Shown here piece after piece: positions 1 to 10,448 of a stretch of DNA of 29,155 nt (the first letter of the stretch is position 1; each line of letters begins with the position of its first letter). The stretch is from positions 1-29,155 of the forward strand of contig JAUCBJ010006061.1 in assembly GCA_032718475.1 (NCBI GenBank), given 5' to 3'. A program made the position numbers and the translations under genes. The notes under the pieces were generated by a model. That model was not told the DNA's origin and ran no database searches. It saw only the letters and a program-made list of their open reading frames with translations. The DNA comes from Nemertoderma westbladi (lineage: Eukaryota > Xenacoelomorpha > Nemertodermatida > Nemertodermatidae).

Positions 1-289
1 AGAGGGAAGCACGTGATTAGAGATAGAGGGCCAAGTACAGTAAGAGGTGAAATCAATATCCGTGTGTGTTAGTCATATATTATCCTGCATTACTGATTTA
101 CCGGTCATTTCATTAGTTACTCAGTTGCAGACCAGTCATAGTTTATGACCGTCACCGCCACTAACATCATATATTACTGTGTATTTTCTGCTGTTACCGA
201 TTTACCGTGATATCACTGATTTACCGATTGTGCTATTATCGCTTGGAGTATAAACATTGAGGATCAGAATCTCTATTGTTTTTCCCCGA
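1..289. other. Gene-free left edge
   Basis: No coding frame is convincing here. The phrase 'tgatttaccg' or a close variant recurs three times between about 90 and 230, giving a loose, low-copy internal repetition. The stretch lies downstream of the degenerate ORF1 on the minus strand, where an ORF2 would be expected, but I see no endonuclease or reverse-transcriptase motif in it. Confidence 0.4.
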
Positions 290-1310
290 CGGCCTTCGGC
301 CAAACCCAGTACAACTGCCCAGCAGAACGGTGACGCGTACAAATCTAACCCGGTCGGGATCTTAGGATTCCGTCACATGCCTTGTCATCGTGACCTCTCA
401 ATCCCTTAACGACAACATTCGTTTTGCGTTTGTTATGTTCCTCCTCCTCTTATTTTATTTGTTTTGAGAGAACGGCGATATTCGTACCGTTACTATTTCG
501 AGGTGTTTTTACCTTCGAAGAATATGATACCTTGGTCCATTGGCCACCATTGACTTCTTCCGGTTGACTACTGACATTATCCTTGTTGGTGCAGTCCTTA
601 ACATTCATTACTTTAGTTTCAAGATCATCTATCTTCTTTTGACTTTCCTCTGCTTCGTATTCGTACCGTTACTATTTCGAGGTGTTTTTACCTTCGAAGA
701 ATATGATACCTTGGTCCATTGGCCACCATTGACTTCTTCCGGTTGACTACTGACATTATCCTTGTTGGTGCAGTCCTTAACATTCATTACTTTAGTTTCA
801 AGATCATCTATCTTCTTTTGACTTTCCTCTGCTTTACTTCCAATAACATCTCGCAACTCATTTATCCTCGTATGAGCCTTTTGATTACTATCTCCAATTA
901 CTTGCTCCTGTCTATTCGATTGCATACAAAGGTGCTCAACTTCTTGTTCGAATTGAAGTAATTTATCATCTAGTCGCAATTCTAGCTTTTTCAAAATCCT
1001 TGGCAACCTTTGTTAGATGTTGACCAACACATTGTCCACAGTAGAAATCAACAAGGCCGAAATCTGTGCCTCGTTTAGCGATGCAGATCACTGCATGATG
1101 TGCCGGAGCAGACAACTTCGATTTCAGTAAGTCCGTCGTTGCGCAATCCGCTTTGTGGTGGAACTGCCACCGCCGGTGGATTCACCAGGGATTTGTTGCT
1201 GCTTCGTCTCGGGTTATTAGTGCATCCAGCAGTGCTTTGCCGTCTTAATTTTTCAGAATCAGCACCGGCAGCCTTGCAAGTAGAGGTAGTCGATTGGGAA
1301 TGTGACATTT
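290..1310 (-). pseudogene. Degenerate non-LTR retrotransposon ORF1 (gag-like, coiled coil)
   Basis: Minus-strand remnant of the first ORF of a CR1/L2/Jockey-type non-LTR retrotransposon, which normally encodes an RNA-binding chaperone of the ribonucleoprotein particle. The upstream part (about 1308-1075) is Ser/Thr-rich. A middle part (about 1100-1020) keeps a short Cys-x-x-Cys segment (YCGQC), perhaps a zinc-finger relic. Then comes a charged heptad-like stretch (about 1006-760) typical of the ORF1 coiled coil (KKLELRLDDKLLQFEQEVEH). Further down, about 430-390, the frame reads NKRKTNVVVKGLRG, resembling the 'RxNNVVVxGL' start of the ORF1 RNA-binding region. The frame is broken several times, including by a 179-bp tandem duplication that is not a multiple of three. 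No ORF2 follows inside the window. The ORF1 assignment is inferred from motif layout; the exact clade is uncertain. Confidence 0.55.
479..834. repeat. 179-bp tandem duplication (2 copies)
   Basis: Bases 479-655 recur at 658-834 with essentially complete identity, a period of 179 bp. The duplication lies inside the minus-strand ORF1 relic and shifts its frame, since 179 is not divisible by three. The near-identity suggests it is recent, or an assembly artefact of a heterozygous or slipped region. Confidence 0.9.
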
Positions 1311-1761
1311 TACTCCTTGTTGTAGTCTTCTCCTTTACATATAAAGTAATGCGCTAGTGTCGCCATAGTGCCGTAGCTCTGGTTTATCAAAGTAATCAGT
1401 TTTATTTATAATGTATTATATTATAATTCAGTTAAAATTATTAAAATTTAATAACAAATTTGATATTGCAGTATTAAAACAGTTGTAGTGTAAACATTGG
1501 CAAAATGTTATTGTTATACGAACGAACGTTAGTGAGTGAGTGAGTGAAAATAAAGCCACGAGGATCAGAACACTGTAAAGTACTTTGCAATAAGTATGTA
1601 TGTAGTTTTATTCCAAAATAGTAAAATTACGAAATAATAGTATATATATTATAAGTGATAGAAACTGCGCAAATTAAATTAGTTTCTGTATAATTAAATG
1701 TAAAATGACATAAATTCCAAATATTAAATGTCACTTATTATTTTTAGTGTGATCACATGCT
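1311..1761. other. AT-rich gene-free spacer with (GTGA)n
   Basis: No supported gene. It contains a short (GTGA) run near 1532-1548 and AT-rich low-complexity sequence. It may include the 5' UTR of the minus-strand ORF1 relic. The phrase 'gaggatcagaa' occurs both near 260 and near 1560, hinting at shared element ancestry, but it is too short to prove this. Confidence 0.4.
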
Positions 1762-1800
1762 ACTAGCTGTAGGCGGCCCGAAGGGCCGCCTGCAGCTAGT
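1762..1800. repeat. GC-rich 18-bp inverted repeat (hairpin), 3-nt loop
   Basis: Arms 1762-1779 and 1783-1800 are complementary at 17 of 18 positions (the exception is a T/C difference, i.e. a G-U pair in RNA), separated by GAA. The hairpin is GC-rich in an AT-rich setting. It abuts the point where the minus-strand RTE-like coding sequence stops (about 1801), so it may be a terminal structure of a mobile element or a foldback relic at a breakpoint. Confidence 0.85.
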
Positions 1801-2457
1801 AATGGTCTGTTTAGCATTCCTGTTTTCCATGGGATTTCATCTAATCCACTCGCTTTATGATTTGGACTTGCTTATAATTTTTGGAGTTCGGCAGGTGAGA
1901 AGTCCCCTGTTTCTATAGGCAGTGTCTTGTAATATATTTTCCTTGTAGGGCTGACCTCGACGTTTGGTGGCTGCCCAAGCATGTTGCTGAAGTGATCTTT
2001 CCATTTCCCAACACGTTCTTCAGGACTATCAGCTTTGAGGCGCCCCTTAAGCACAAATTTTCCAACCAGATACCTCATTTACAGTTTGCCAGTTGATTAT
2101 TGCTGTATGTGAGCAGTTGTAATTACTTCAATCTTGTCCTTCTGTACTTCTCCTGGCAGATGTCGATGTTGTACGCCAATTTAAGATCATCTTTAGCTTT
2201 CTCAACCTTGTTAATGTTTTCGGTTGTTGGTTCTTCGGTTTTTACTTTGTAGGGTAAGATCTTCTCTTTTACAAGGAACCTCAGAGTCTTACCATGGCAC
2301 ATACCGTTTTTGTTTGGGTTTCTGGGGAATATTCCTCTTGGCTGATTCCTTCTGGGCTTTTATTATATTCTGTTATATTGAATCAGTAGACTGGTAGTCA
2401 TCCATTCACTGATGTACCTCAACGCGGTATTGAACTTCTACCTTGTAAGCATCCTTT
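1801..2457 (-). pseudogene. RTE-like ORF2 fragment (linker to start of RT), copy 1
   Basis: Minus-strand fragment of an RTE-like non-LTR ORF2 spanning the linker between endonuclease and reverse transcriptase. Readable in order from 2457 down: LRFLVKEKILPYKVKTEE, KVEKAKDDLKLAYNIDICQE, HIQQ.STGKL, GRLKADSPEERVGKWKDHF, MLGQPPNV, LPIETGDFSPAEL, KASGLDEIPWKTG. The 'ERVxKWxxHFxxxLGQPP' and 'KASGxDxIP' blocks are typical of this class. There are several frameshifts and stops, so it is dead. It ends abruptly at the GC hairpin near 1800, before the catalytic RT motifs. Bases 1889-2457 are duplicated at 5562-6085. This copy keeps a 45-bp coding segment missing from the other, so it is the ancestral form there. 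Confidence 0.7.
1889..2457. repeat. Long direct repeat flanking element 1, left copy (569 bp)
   Basis: Matches 5562-6085 with about five substitutions over 524 aligned bases and one 45-bp gap (about 1980-2025 here, absent on the right). The sequence to the left of this copy (RTE-like coding to 1801) and to the right of the other copy (after 6085) would join into one continuous unit. The inserted 3,104-bp element 1 lies exactly between the two copies, which is the arrangement of a target-site duplication. Confidence 0.9.
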
Positions 2458-2820
2458 TTATTATTTATTTATTTAAATTCGGACTTGCCGACCATAAAAG
2501 TTTAAAAATATGGCGCAAACACATATGACAGATATCGACACAGAAAGTATATCTACAGAGATTATCTACACAGAAAGTAGCCCATTAAATAAAATGTGCA
2601 CAGCACAGCACTATAGTAAAAATTTATATAAATTAAAATGCACCATAATATGATCTATTCTGCAATGTTAAGGTATCAAAGTTAGTTAGTTAGTTCATTG
2701 TGTTTAATCAAATAAAATTGAACAATAATATGGTCCGTAATAATCATTGACGGTCTCGGGATAATTGAATCAATAAAATATATTTGCAGCACAACACGCA
2801 AACAGGCATCGGACAGATGT

Positions 2821-3123
2821 TCAAACGACATTAAAATAAGACAGGATACGTTTGTGCTTAGATATGAAACTTCCGCAGTTACTGTTGCTGTAGCAGTTTT
2901 TAATGAAGTTCATCCCAACAGTTTCACTGATTGTTAGTGGTTCAGTCTTAGCACGGTTAAAGAGGGAACGTTTACAGTAGGTATAGGTGAGTAGACTGTG
3001 CAGACTGGGCATTGGGTAATTGCTTCTGCATTTCGCGTATGCAGAAGTCAAGCCAACATAGTTTGTGTTCGAGCAGCTATTGAACTGCGAGGCTGATTTG
3101 ATAAGAGCGAGCTTGGGCGGCAT
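2821..3123 (-). pseudogene. Shifted C-terminal end of element 1 ORF2
   Basis: This overlapping frame continues the ORF2 product after a single-frame shift near 3110-3123: the upstream frame reads LLGC and this frame picks up with MPPKLALIKSASQFNSC. It runs about 100 codons to a stop at 2821. The part has spaced Cys and aromatic residues but no zinc knuckle I can name. I read it as the original C-terminus displaced by a 1-2 base indel. A separate gene is unlikely because it has no start context of its own. Confidence 0.55.
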
Positions 3124-5561
3124 CCAAGTAGATTGTAAATGATCTGGTTGTTAACGTAGGGGCCGACCAGTAAGAGACCCCGAAGGGCCTTCTGATACTC
3201 AATCTCTAATTTGCGGGTTTCGACTTTACTAAGTGATCCCGCCAAGAACCGAACTGAGTGGGTGATGGATGGTACTCCTATCATGCGCCAAAGAAATCCG
3301 ACGGTATCACAGTCCAAATGACGAGTAGTCCAGCTGCGGCGATGAAAAATATCGGAAGCACGATAAACACACTGGATACACTCCTGAAGGTGGTTGCCAT
3401 GACCAGTTGGTAATGTGAAGCCAAGGAAGTTCAGTTTCGGGTGAGGCGGGATCAATGTGCCCCCGATATTCAGAAAAGTAGGAACTGCGAATTTTGAACA
3501 GCCGCTTCCAAGGTGGTAGTTCCATCGAGTTTTGCTGTCCACCACTTCCAGATTTGATTCTTGCAGTTTGTCGATAACTATACCTGTAATGACCTCAAGG
3601 TCAGATACAGATCTTGCACAGATTAGAAGGTCATCTGCGTATGCAACAATTCCCAACCACAGATTGGTAAGATTTTCTCCAAAACCAGATTCTTTCAGTT
3701 TCTCCAACACGTCCTTAGTGTAGAAATTGAACAACATCGGAGATAGCAAAGATCCTTGTTTTAATCCTCTAATGAGCTTGATTCCCTGGTCGTTAATGAG
3801 ACCATCAAATTTCAGATGAGCGACAGTTTGCATATAATAAGACAACAAAGCTAAGCATATGTGAGGGTTGATATAATTCATTAACCTTCTAAAGAGAATA
3901 CTAAGTTCTACATTGTTAAAAGCCCCCGACATATCTAGTTGACATTTGAAGACACTGGTTCCCTTTTTCCGTTGTGCTTCGAGGAAGTCTAGAACACCAC
4001 TGATTATAACATCTGTCCCGATTTTTCGACGGTATGCAAACTGTGAGCTAGGGATATGTTCAGCAATTTGGATGAATTCGTGGAGTAATACAGATTCAAA
4101 GATCTTACCGAAAATACTAACAGAGGAGATAGGACGATAAGATTTGCTTAGCAGTGGATCCCTTTCTTTGCCCTTGTACAAACTTGTTACAATAGTTTTA
4201 CCGAAACAAGGGGGAACTTCACCTAATTTGAAACACATATTAATGACATCAGCCATAGTTCGACAGATCAGATCGCAGTCTAGAAGTAAAAAGTGTTCCA
4301 CTACAAGCAAGTATGCGTCTGGAGATTTGCCTTTACCTAAACTAGAAATTGCTTTTCTGATTGTTTCTGGTGAAATAATAGGAAGGGTTGCATTGTTCTG
4401 TAAAACTCTGAGGTCATTCACGATCTGATTAATGGACTCATCAAAGGAGGCATCTTGAATATTGTTTGAGACCAGATCGGATTCAATTGCGATTTGAGCT
4501 GCTGGTGGAGGGATACTAGAGCCCTTTGCATTGAAGGTGGACCAAAACTTCCTTGGGTTTGTGTGCATATAGCTGGCCTTCTTTCTTATGTTACTGGCAA
4601 CAATTGATTTAGCCAACCAGTTCCTCATCCTGCGGATAGATCGCCGTGATTCTTTATATGCTTGCCCGTATATGCAGGAATTACTTTTGTTGTTTTTCAA
4701 CCACAGATTATGAAGCTGTTTGCAAGTTTTAGATCTTTCGTGTAGTTCAGCCGATCTAATTCTTAGATTCTTGGTCTCGCGTCTGACCTTTAATGGGGGC
4801 AGGTGGAGAGCGGCACAATTGTTAATTACCATTTGAATTCGTTCAACATACTCAGTTAAAGTAGAAACTGTCCAGTTAATATTCAAAATGTTGAATGCAT
4901 TACCCAAGTCCATTAGTTGTTTTGCAACATCTGATTGATACAATTCCTGTTGTGCAGGCATTACTTTGTTCCAGGCTATCTTGATTGGTGCTGGAATCTG
5001 CTTTGTTTTACTTTTGAAGGCAGAGTCAGACCCTTGAAGCGTAAATTCGGCTGTTATAGGCACGTGATCGGAGTGCATATTGGAGCTTTCCGTGTACACT
5101 GTTCCCCTTTTCAGAATACTCCTTCCAAGTTCTGAGGTAACTATATGGTCAATGTACGAGTTCCCGTGCCCCCGAAATGTGATGCAGGGACCAGTGAAAG
5201 GTGGGAATGTATCGACTGCAAATAGGTCGTGATTTAGGAGTAAGTTGGATAATCTGGATCCTTGTGGTGTAGGTTTGGTTCTAGATGCACGGGGGCCATG
5301 GAGCATGCCGAGATCTGAATTGAAGTCTCCTAATATGATTGGAGTAGCATTCTCGTGTATCCGAACAAAGTTACTCAGACGAGACAAGAATCTATCATCA
5401 CTTGAGATGTTACGGGAAGCTTCAGGCGCATAGCAACACAGTACTAAATATTTCTGTTCATTATCAGATTCAGCAATAACTCCGAGTATATCTTGTTCGC
5501 TCTGGACTGGAAATGTATTTTTGAAGACACCATTTCTTATCCATAGTACATATTTCTTATC
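3048..5561 (-). pseudogene. ORF2 of element 1: partial APE endonuclease plus reverse transcriptase
   Basis: Multidomain ORF2 that would nick target DNA and reverse-transcribe the element RNA. The frame is open from 5561 with no ATG at the edge, because the first part of the endonuclease is missing. Visible endonuclease landmarks are CCYAPE, the GDFN catalytic block, YIDHIVTS, and SDHVPI near the domain end. A basic linker follows. The RT domain then shows SYRPISSVSIFGKIFE, FAYRRKIGTDV, LDMSGAFNNV (first catalytic Asp), GLKQGSLLSPMLFNFY, the AYADDLLIC box with both catalytic Asp, and LNFLGFTL. The 'KSPDAY' stretch departs from the usual KSPGPDG. The Asn and Glu residues of the endonuclease N-terminus are lost with the truncation. 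The frame breaks near 3110 and continues shifted below. Overall resemblance is to the CR1/Jockey group; the clade is uncertain. Confidence 0.85.
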
Positions 5562-6085
5562 CGGCAGGTGAGAAGTCCCCTGTTTCTATAGGCAGTGTCT
5601 TGTCATATATTTTCGTTGTAGGGCTGACCTCGACGTTTGGTGGCTGCCCAAGCATGTCAGCTTTGAGGCGCCCCTTAAGCACAAATTTTCCAACCAGATA
5701 CCTCATTTACAGTTTGCCAGTTGATTATTGCTGTATGTGAGCAGTTGTAATTTCTTCAATCTTGTCCTTCTGTACTTCTCCTGGCAGATGTCGATGTTGT
5801 ACGCCAATTTAAGATCATCTTTAGCTTTCTCAACCTTGTTAATGTTTTCGTTTGTTGGTTCTTCGGTTTTTACTTTGTAGGGTAAGATCTTCTCTTTTAC
5901 AAGGAACCTCAGAGTCTTACCATGGCACATACCGTTTTTGTTTGGGTTTCTGGGGAATATTCCTCTTGGCTGATTCCTTGTGGGCTTTTATTATATTCTG
6001 TTATATTGAATCAGTAGACTGGTAGTCATCCATTCACTGATGTACCTCAACGCGGTATTGAACTTCTACCTTGTAAGCATCCTTT
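5562..6085 (-). pseudogene. RTE-like ORF2 fragment, copy 2 / right long direct repeat
   Basis: Duplicate of 1889-2457, about 99 percent identical where aligned. It carries the same minus-strand RTE-like linker coding (KILPYKVKTEE, KVEKAKDDLKLAYN). It lacks the 45 bases encoding the middle of the 'SPEERVGKWKDHF' block, which shows that this copy took the deletion. It starts at the exact 5' breakpoint of element 1 and runs on into AT-rich sequence after 6085. Read as the right-hand target-site duplication of element 1, or as the second unit of a tandem duplication into whose junction element 1 inserted. Confidence 0.85.
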
Positions 6086-7234
6086 ACTGCATTGTCAGTT
6101 CAATTGACTGACTTTATCTACACTATATCATCCCTCTTTAATAACAATTGTTAGTCGCCCAAGTTTAACAAGTGGGCAGCGGAATGGGACAGACTCCGGA
6201 ATTGGGTATGTTGGCAACTTGAGGCTGATGCATGAGTCATAAGAATAGTAGACCTTACGTTTAGAAAATTTGTCAGTCAGTTGGTGTGAAATGACTCACA
6301 AATTTGTATAACCCCGTAGCTATCAACTGTATAATTCCATATGCATATTGTTGCTGTCAACTGTAACTCAATTTAAAAGATTCTGTGTCAACATAATATG
6401 ATTGAAACAGTATCATAAGATGCTGTGACAATCATGTTCCCTACACAGAATGTGTTGAGAACATGCCATTTGCGTGTTGAGTTACCATTTGTAATACAAG
6501 CAATACACCCTGTAAGACTCCATATTTGTTATTGCGTAATAACATATGTGAGTTTAACATGAGCGAATCATTGTCTCGCTCTTAATATAACTCGCTAGAC
6601 TTTCATTTTGTTCTGCAGAAACAACCTTGGGTGTGTTATAAGATGTAGACCGTTTTTTGTGTGTAAATCAATGTCTGCATATTAAATATAGTTTAAAAAA
6701 AAATTTATTTGATGAATTTATGAAATTAAATTTTAATTATTTTAGAGCAGGTCTTAAAAACAATATTGTTAAAACAATATTGCCGAAATTACAGTATCTT
6801 AAACTGGCCAAAATATTTAAGTTTTTTATTTTATCATTAAAATTCAGTTAATAATATCAGGAATTTAGAAAAAATGTTGTTATACAGTTTCACAATCTTG
6901 TATATTGCGTATCAAACAGTAAGCAAGCATGGAGAAGAAATTATGTAGAAATTATTTCTTTCCAAGCACAACAAATCTTCAGCATTTATCGAGTTACACT
7001 TTAGTTTAAGTACAATTGATATTAATATAGGTTGACAGATTTCAACCCTGTTCGAAACAAACAAAATTTAGAATTTAATATAGAGATAAAAAGTGGTGAA
7101 ATATTTGGCCTCTTTCGTGTACCGGTACCCTATCTCGTTTGGGCCTGCTGCAAATATCCTTTATAACCTATCAAGGCGTTATAGAACTAATTTTAAAACT
7201 AATTAATTAAAGTTATTCAAGAACGCCTTGATAC
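6086..7234. other. AT-rich gene-free region
   Basis: About 1.15 kb with no supported gene; the short frames are AT-rich chance frames. Small structures seen: a near-palindrome 'gtcagttcaattgactgac' near 6095, an 'aaacaatattg' inverted pair near 6759-6784, and an 11-bp inverted repeat at 7170-7180 / 7222-7232 immediately beside the 3' end of element 2. Confidence 0.5.
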
Positions 7235-7604
7235 ATGCATATTTATTTATTTATTTAATACACGATAACATACATTAAAATATATATAGTATAACCAATA
7301 CAGTAGAATTAAGAAATACTAAATATAGGTAATCGACAATTTTTCGAGGGAGATCGCCGCCCAGGCTCGAGGCACTTAAAGGGGCGATTTAGATGATTTA
7401 AAAGAAGAGAAATTAAGTGTAAATATATGTGTACATACAGTATAGTATAGTGATAAATATTGTGATAAAAATAATTTCATTGGTTATTACTTAATAAAAT
7501 AGGTAGGAATGAAATAAAAATAACAAACACAATCACACAACGGATACAAAACCTTAAAAAAAAATAGTTTAAAAAATAATATAAATAAGTAAAAAGTTAA
7601 ACGG

Positions 7605-8453
7605 CTATTTGCACCAATGGTCGACCGAACAGTGTGACTTGAAATCGAACGTTAATAATTTACGAGAAAAAATTCGTAGGTTTTTAGCATCAACAATATC
7701 TTGCGATAAAGAATTCCAGAATGGAACAGTGCGGTAGTTAAAAGAGTTCTTACAAAGTTGTAGTCTGCAATACGGAATATGAAGTTTATAGCTGTGTCCA
7801 CGTAGCCCTCTTACTAGCGCACGTGAAAAGTAGTTACTAAACGTAAGGTCAACAAGGCCGTGACAAATACGGTACACCATTTTCAAGTCGAAAATAATTA
7901 TCCTAACCTCCAAGGGTTGTAGAGACAGGCAGGTTAGACGGTCACAATATGAAACATAAGTTAATTTGCACCGACGATACAATCTGCGTGTAAAATAGTG
8001 TTGAACTCGTTCGACTAAATTTATACCATACTTAGTGAAGGGCGACCAAACAGGGGTACAGTACTCTAAAACCGGTCTAACAATAGACTTGTAGGCTGTT
8101 AAAAGTGCCGATTTATTATTACACGATTTAATGTTACGAAATATCATATTTATTATCCTATAAGCTTTAGCAACTTGCTGCTTACAATAATTATTAAACT
8201 TCAAATCAGCACTAACAATAATACCAAGGTCTTTGCAGAAATCTTCGCACTTAATTACATTACCGTTTAAAATATAATTAAAATTACTGTTCGATGCGCC
8301 AACATGTATAACAGTGCATTTATGAGCTGCAACGTCTAGCTGCCACTCATTTGCCCATGTCTCTAACAATTTGAGGGCGTTGGCTAAAGAGTCACATTCG
8401 GTGGTGGGTGCGTAGAGTTTAACATCATCAGCAAAAAGTTTAACATCAATCAA
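7605..8453 (-). pseudogene. Element 2 ORF2, C-terminal half of RT and C-terminal domain
   Basis: Carries the second part of the RT palm, starting with the FADD catalytic box (VKLFADDVKLYAP), followed by LETWANEWQLDV, a KCTVIHVG hairpin, LGIIVSADLKFNNY, and then the long conserved tail of CR1/Jockey-like ORF2s: TAYKSIVRPVLEYCTPVWSP, LVERVQHYFTRRLY, RLTCLSLQPLEVRIIIFDL, and near the end SFNYRTVPFWNSL. The stop is at 7605. It is the direct continuation of the 8446-10404 frame, separated by a frameshift at about 8446-8455 where 'attg' is tandemly doubled. Without that 4-bp duplication the two frames would be one. Confidence 0.9.
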
Positions 8454-10404
8454 TAGGTGAAAGCAATTCAGGTAAGTCGTTTATAAATAGTAAAAAAAGA
8501 ACAGGACCTAAAACACTCCCCTGGACTGTACCTGATAAAACAGCACAATAATCTGAAAAAGTGTTACCGATTAAAATACGATGCTTTCTATTTGTTAAAA
8601 ACGCTTTAAGCCATAACAATAAATCACCTGTAAAGCCGTAACTTTCTAATTTAACAAACAATTTCGAAGTGACTACCGAATCGAACGCTTTGGCATAATC
8701 AATATAAATAATATCAATATTATATTTACGGTCAACTAATTTGTACCAATCTGTAATGCAGTCCAATAACTGAGTACAGGTTGATTTACGCTGAAGGAAA
8801 CCATGCTGTGCCGTGGAAATAATTCCATGGCTTGACAAATAATTAATAATAGCATTTTTTATGCACTGTTCCATAATTTTACAAGATATACAGGTGAGAC
8901 TGATGGGTCTATAATTGTACGGGTCTGCAGGGTTCCCCTTCTTGAACAGTGGAATAATGTCTGCGGTCAACCAGATGTCCGGTAGGGTGTGGGTTGAAAG
9001 AGAGACGTTAAATATCACAGACAGAGGCGAGGCGAGGGCGCACGCCAATTTAACAAAGATAATGGACGGCAGACCATCCGGTGATCTACTTTTCTTCGAC
9101 TGCAGTTGGCGTAATATAGTTAGAACCCTAATGGGGCTCAGATCGACCGATGACAGTCCGATGTTGTCTGGAACTTGGCGAAGGAACGTCGGGATTGTGC
9201 CGTTGTCTTCCGAGAAGTTTTCCGAAAGAACTTTGGCGAAAATCTCGGCTTTTGTTTCATTATCGACTATCGTATCTCCTTGATACTTCAAAGGGCCGAT
9301 CCCAGAGGCTTTCTTCCGTTTTGAGTTAATATATTTGAAGATCGCGTTCGAGTCGCCAGAGTTTAAGAGTTTCGATTCTTTCTCGCACGTTGCCCGGTAC
9401 ACTGACTGAGACGCCTGTTTCGCCGATCGTCTGTAGGCTTCCAGGCCACCGGGATTACTGCGCCGCCGCCAAAGTAGCAGTTTTGTTTTCTGGAGCTTTC
9501 TGACATAACTTGGATACGTTTTCTTTCTTTTGCGAGTAAAAACCTTGAAAGGAATAAACCGATCGATGCCATCCTTTAGCTGTTTGCTAAAACAATTATA
9601 AAAATCGTTGACCGAAATGCATGGACCATAAATAGCTCTCCAATCTATTTCCCTTAGATAATCATTAAAACCTATGTAGTCGCCATTGCTAAAGTCGTAG
9701 AATCCTGGTGGGTCATCCATGTTTCCAGAACTACAATTTGGGTCAATGATATTGAAAAGAACAATGGAATGATCGCTGGTAGAGAAGGGTAAATCTACTG
9801 TGACATTTGATACAAACTCTTCATCGGATGTAAACACTAAGTCGAGAACATTTGCACCTCTGGTTGGTTCAAACTGGACCTGGTTTAAACTCGCTTCAAG
9901 GATGAAAGTCTCGAATCCATTGTAGAGATCTGAATCTGGGTGACTGAGGTCTTTCCAGTTCCAACTCGGGAGATTGAAGTCTCCAGTTACAATGCATGGG
10001 TAGGGGACGTCACAAAGGGTTTGGAGGGTGTCGCAAAGTTTACTTTCATACGCAGAATTGTGTTGTCGTGATGGCGGTCGATATGCACAGATAAACCGGG
10101 ATTTGTTGACACCGGGGATGTCAACAGCAACAAATTCTATTTCTGATTCGGGATCTAGGAGTTCGACACGCGCGTATTTCAGTTTGTCGCTAATCAACAG
10201 AAGAACACCGCCGCCGATTTTAGAGGAACGATCGTTTCTGATTACCTTATACTTTGGATCACTCTGAATCTCAGAGTCGTTTACGGCATCAGTTAACCAG
10301 GTTTCCGTAACCGCGAGGACGTCAATACTGCGCGAACTAAGGAATTCGTCGAGATCAGGCAGTTTATTCTTAGTAGACTGGGCATTTAAGCAACAGCAGT
10401 TCAA
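8446..10404 (-). pseudogene. Element 2 ORF2, endonuclease and N-terminal half of RT
   Basis: Complete APE-like endonuclease: N-terminal CCCLNAQSTKNKL (Asn motif), VTETWL (catalytic Glu), YRPPS, VTGDFNLP (Asp/Asn motif), VLDLVFTS, STSDHSIV (Asp-His). After a basic linker the RT begins: SPDGLPSIIF, YNYRPISLTCISCKIMEQ, QHGFLQRKSTCTQLLD, IYIDYAKAFDSV (first catalytic Asp), SGTVQGSVLGPVLFLLFIND. It ends at PELLSPID, where the 4-bp duplication shifts into the next frame. No in-frame ATG lies just before the endonuclease. The frame is open a little further upstream and overlaps the end of ORF1, so translation may have depended on a non-AUG start or reinitiation. The SGxxQGSVLGPxLFLxFIND block supports a CR1/Jockey-like placement. 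Confidence 0.92.
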
Positions 10405-10448
10405 ATATTGATCATGTGTTATGTTAGCTGGTTGGCGATGACCTCCCT

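Larger units (their letters stand above)
2458..5561 (-). mobile_element. Non-LTR retrotransposon 'element 1', 5' truncated
   Basis: A 3.1-kb minus-strand non-LTR retrotransposon. Its 3' end is on the left, with a T/ATTT-rich tail at about 2458-2476 (an AAAT-type tail on the element strand), then a ~350-bp 3' UTR, then one long ORF2 that stays open to the right boundary at 5561. There it is cut inside the endonuclease domain, so the element is 5' truncated, as is usual after incomplete target-primed reverse transcription. The left flank 1889-2457 and right flank 5562-6085 are copies of the same sequence. Short internal duplications such as 'acacagaaagta' occur in the UTR near 2535-2580. Confidence 0.85.

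Noticed and set aside
1889-6085. LTR retrotransposon with 0.57-kb LTRs
   Set aside because: The repeats contain RTE ORF2 coding, lack TG...CA ends, and the enclosed ORF is an APE endonuclease-RT of non-LTR type with no gag, protease, RNase H or integrase.
6657-6851. Small plus-strand ORF of 64 codons
   Set aside because: Composition is Lys/Asn/Phe/Leu from AT-rich DNA, no motif, no context.
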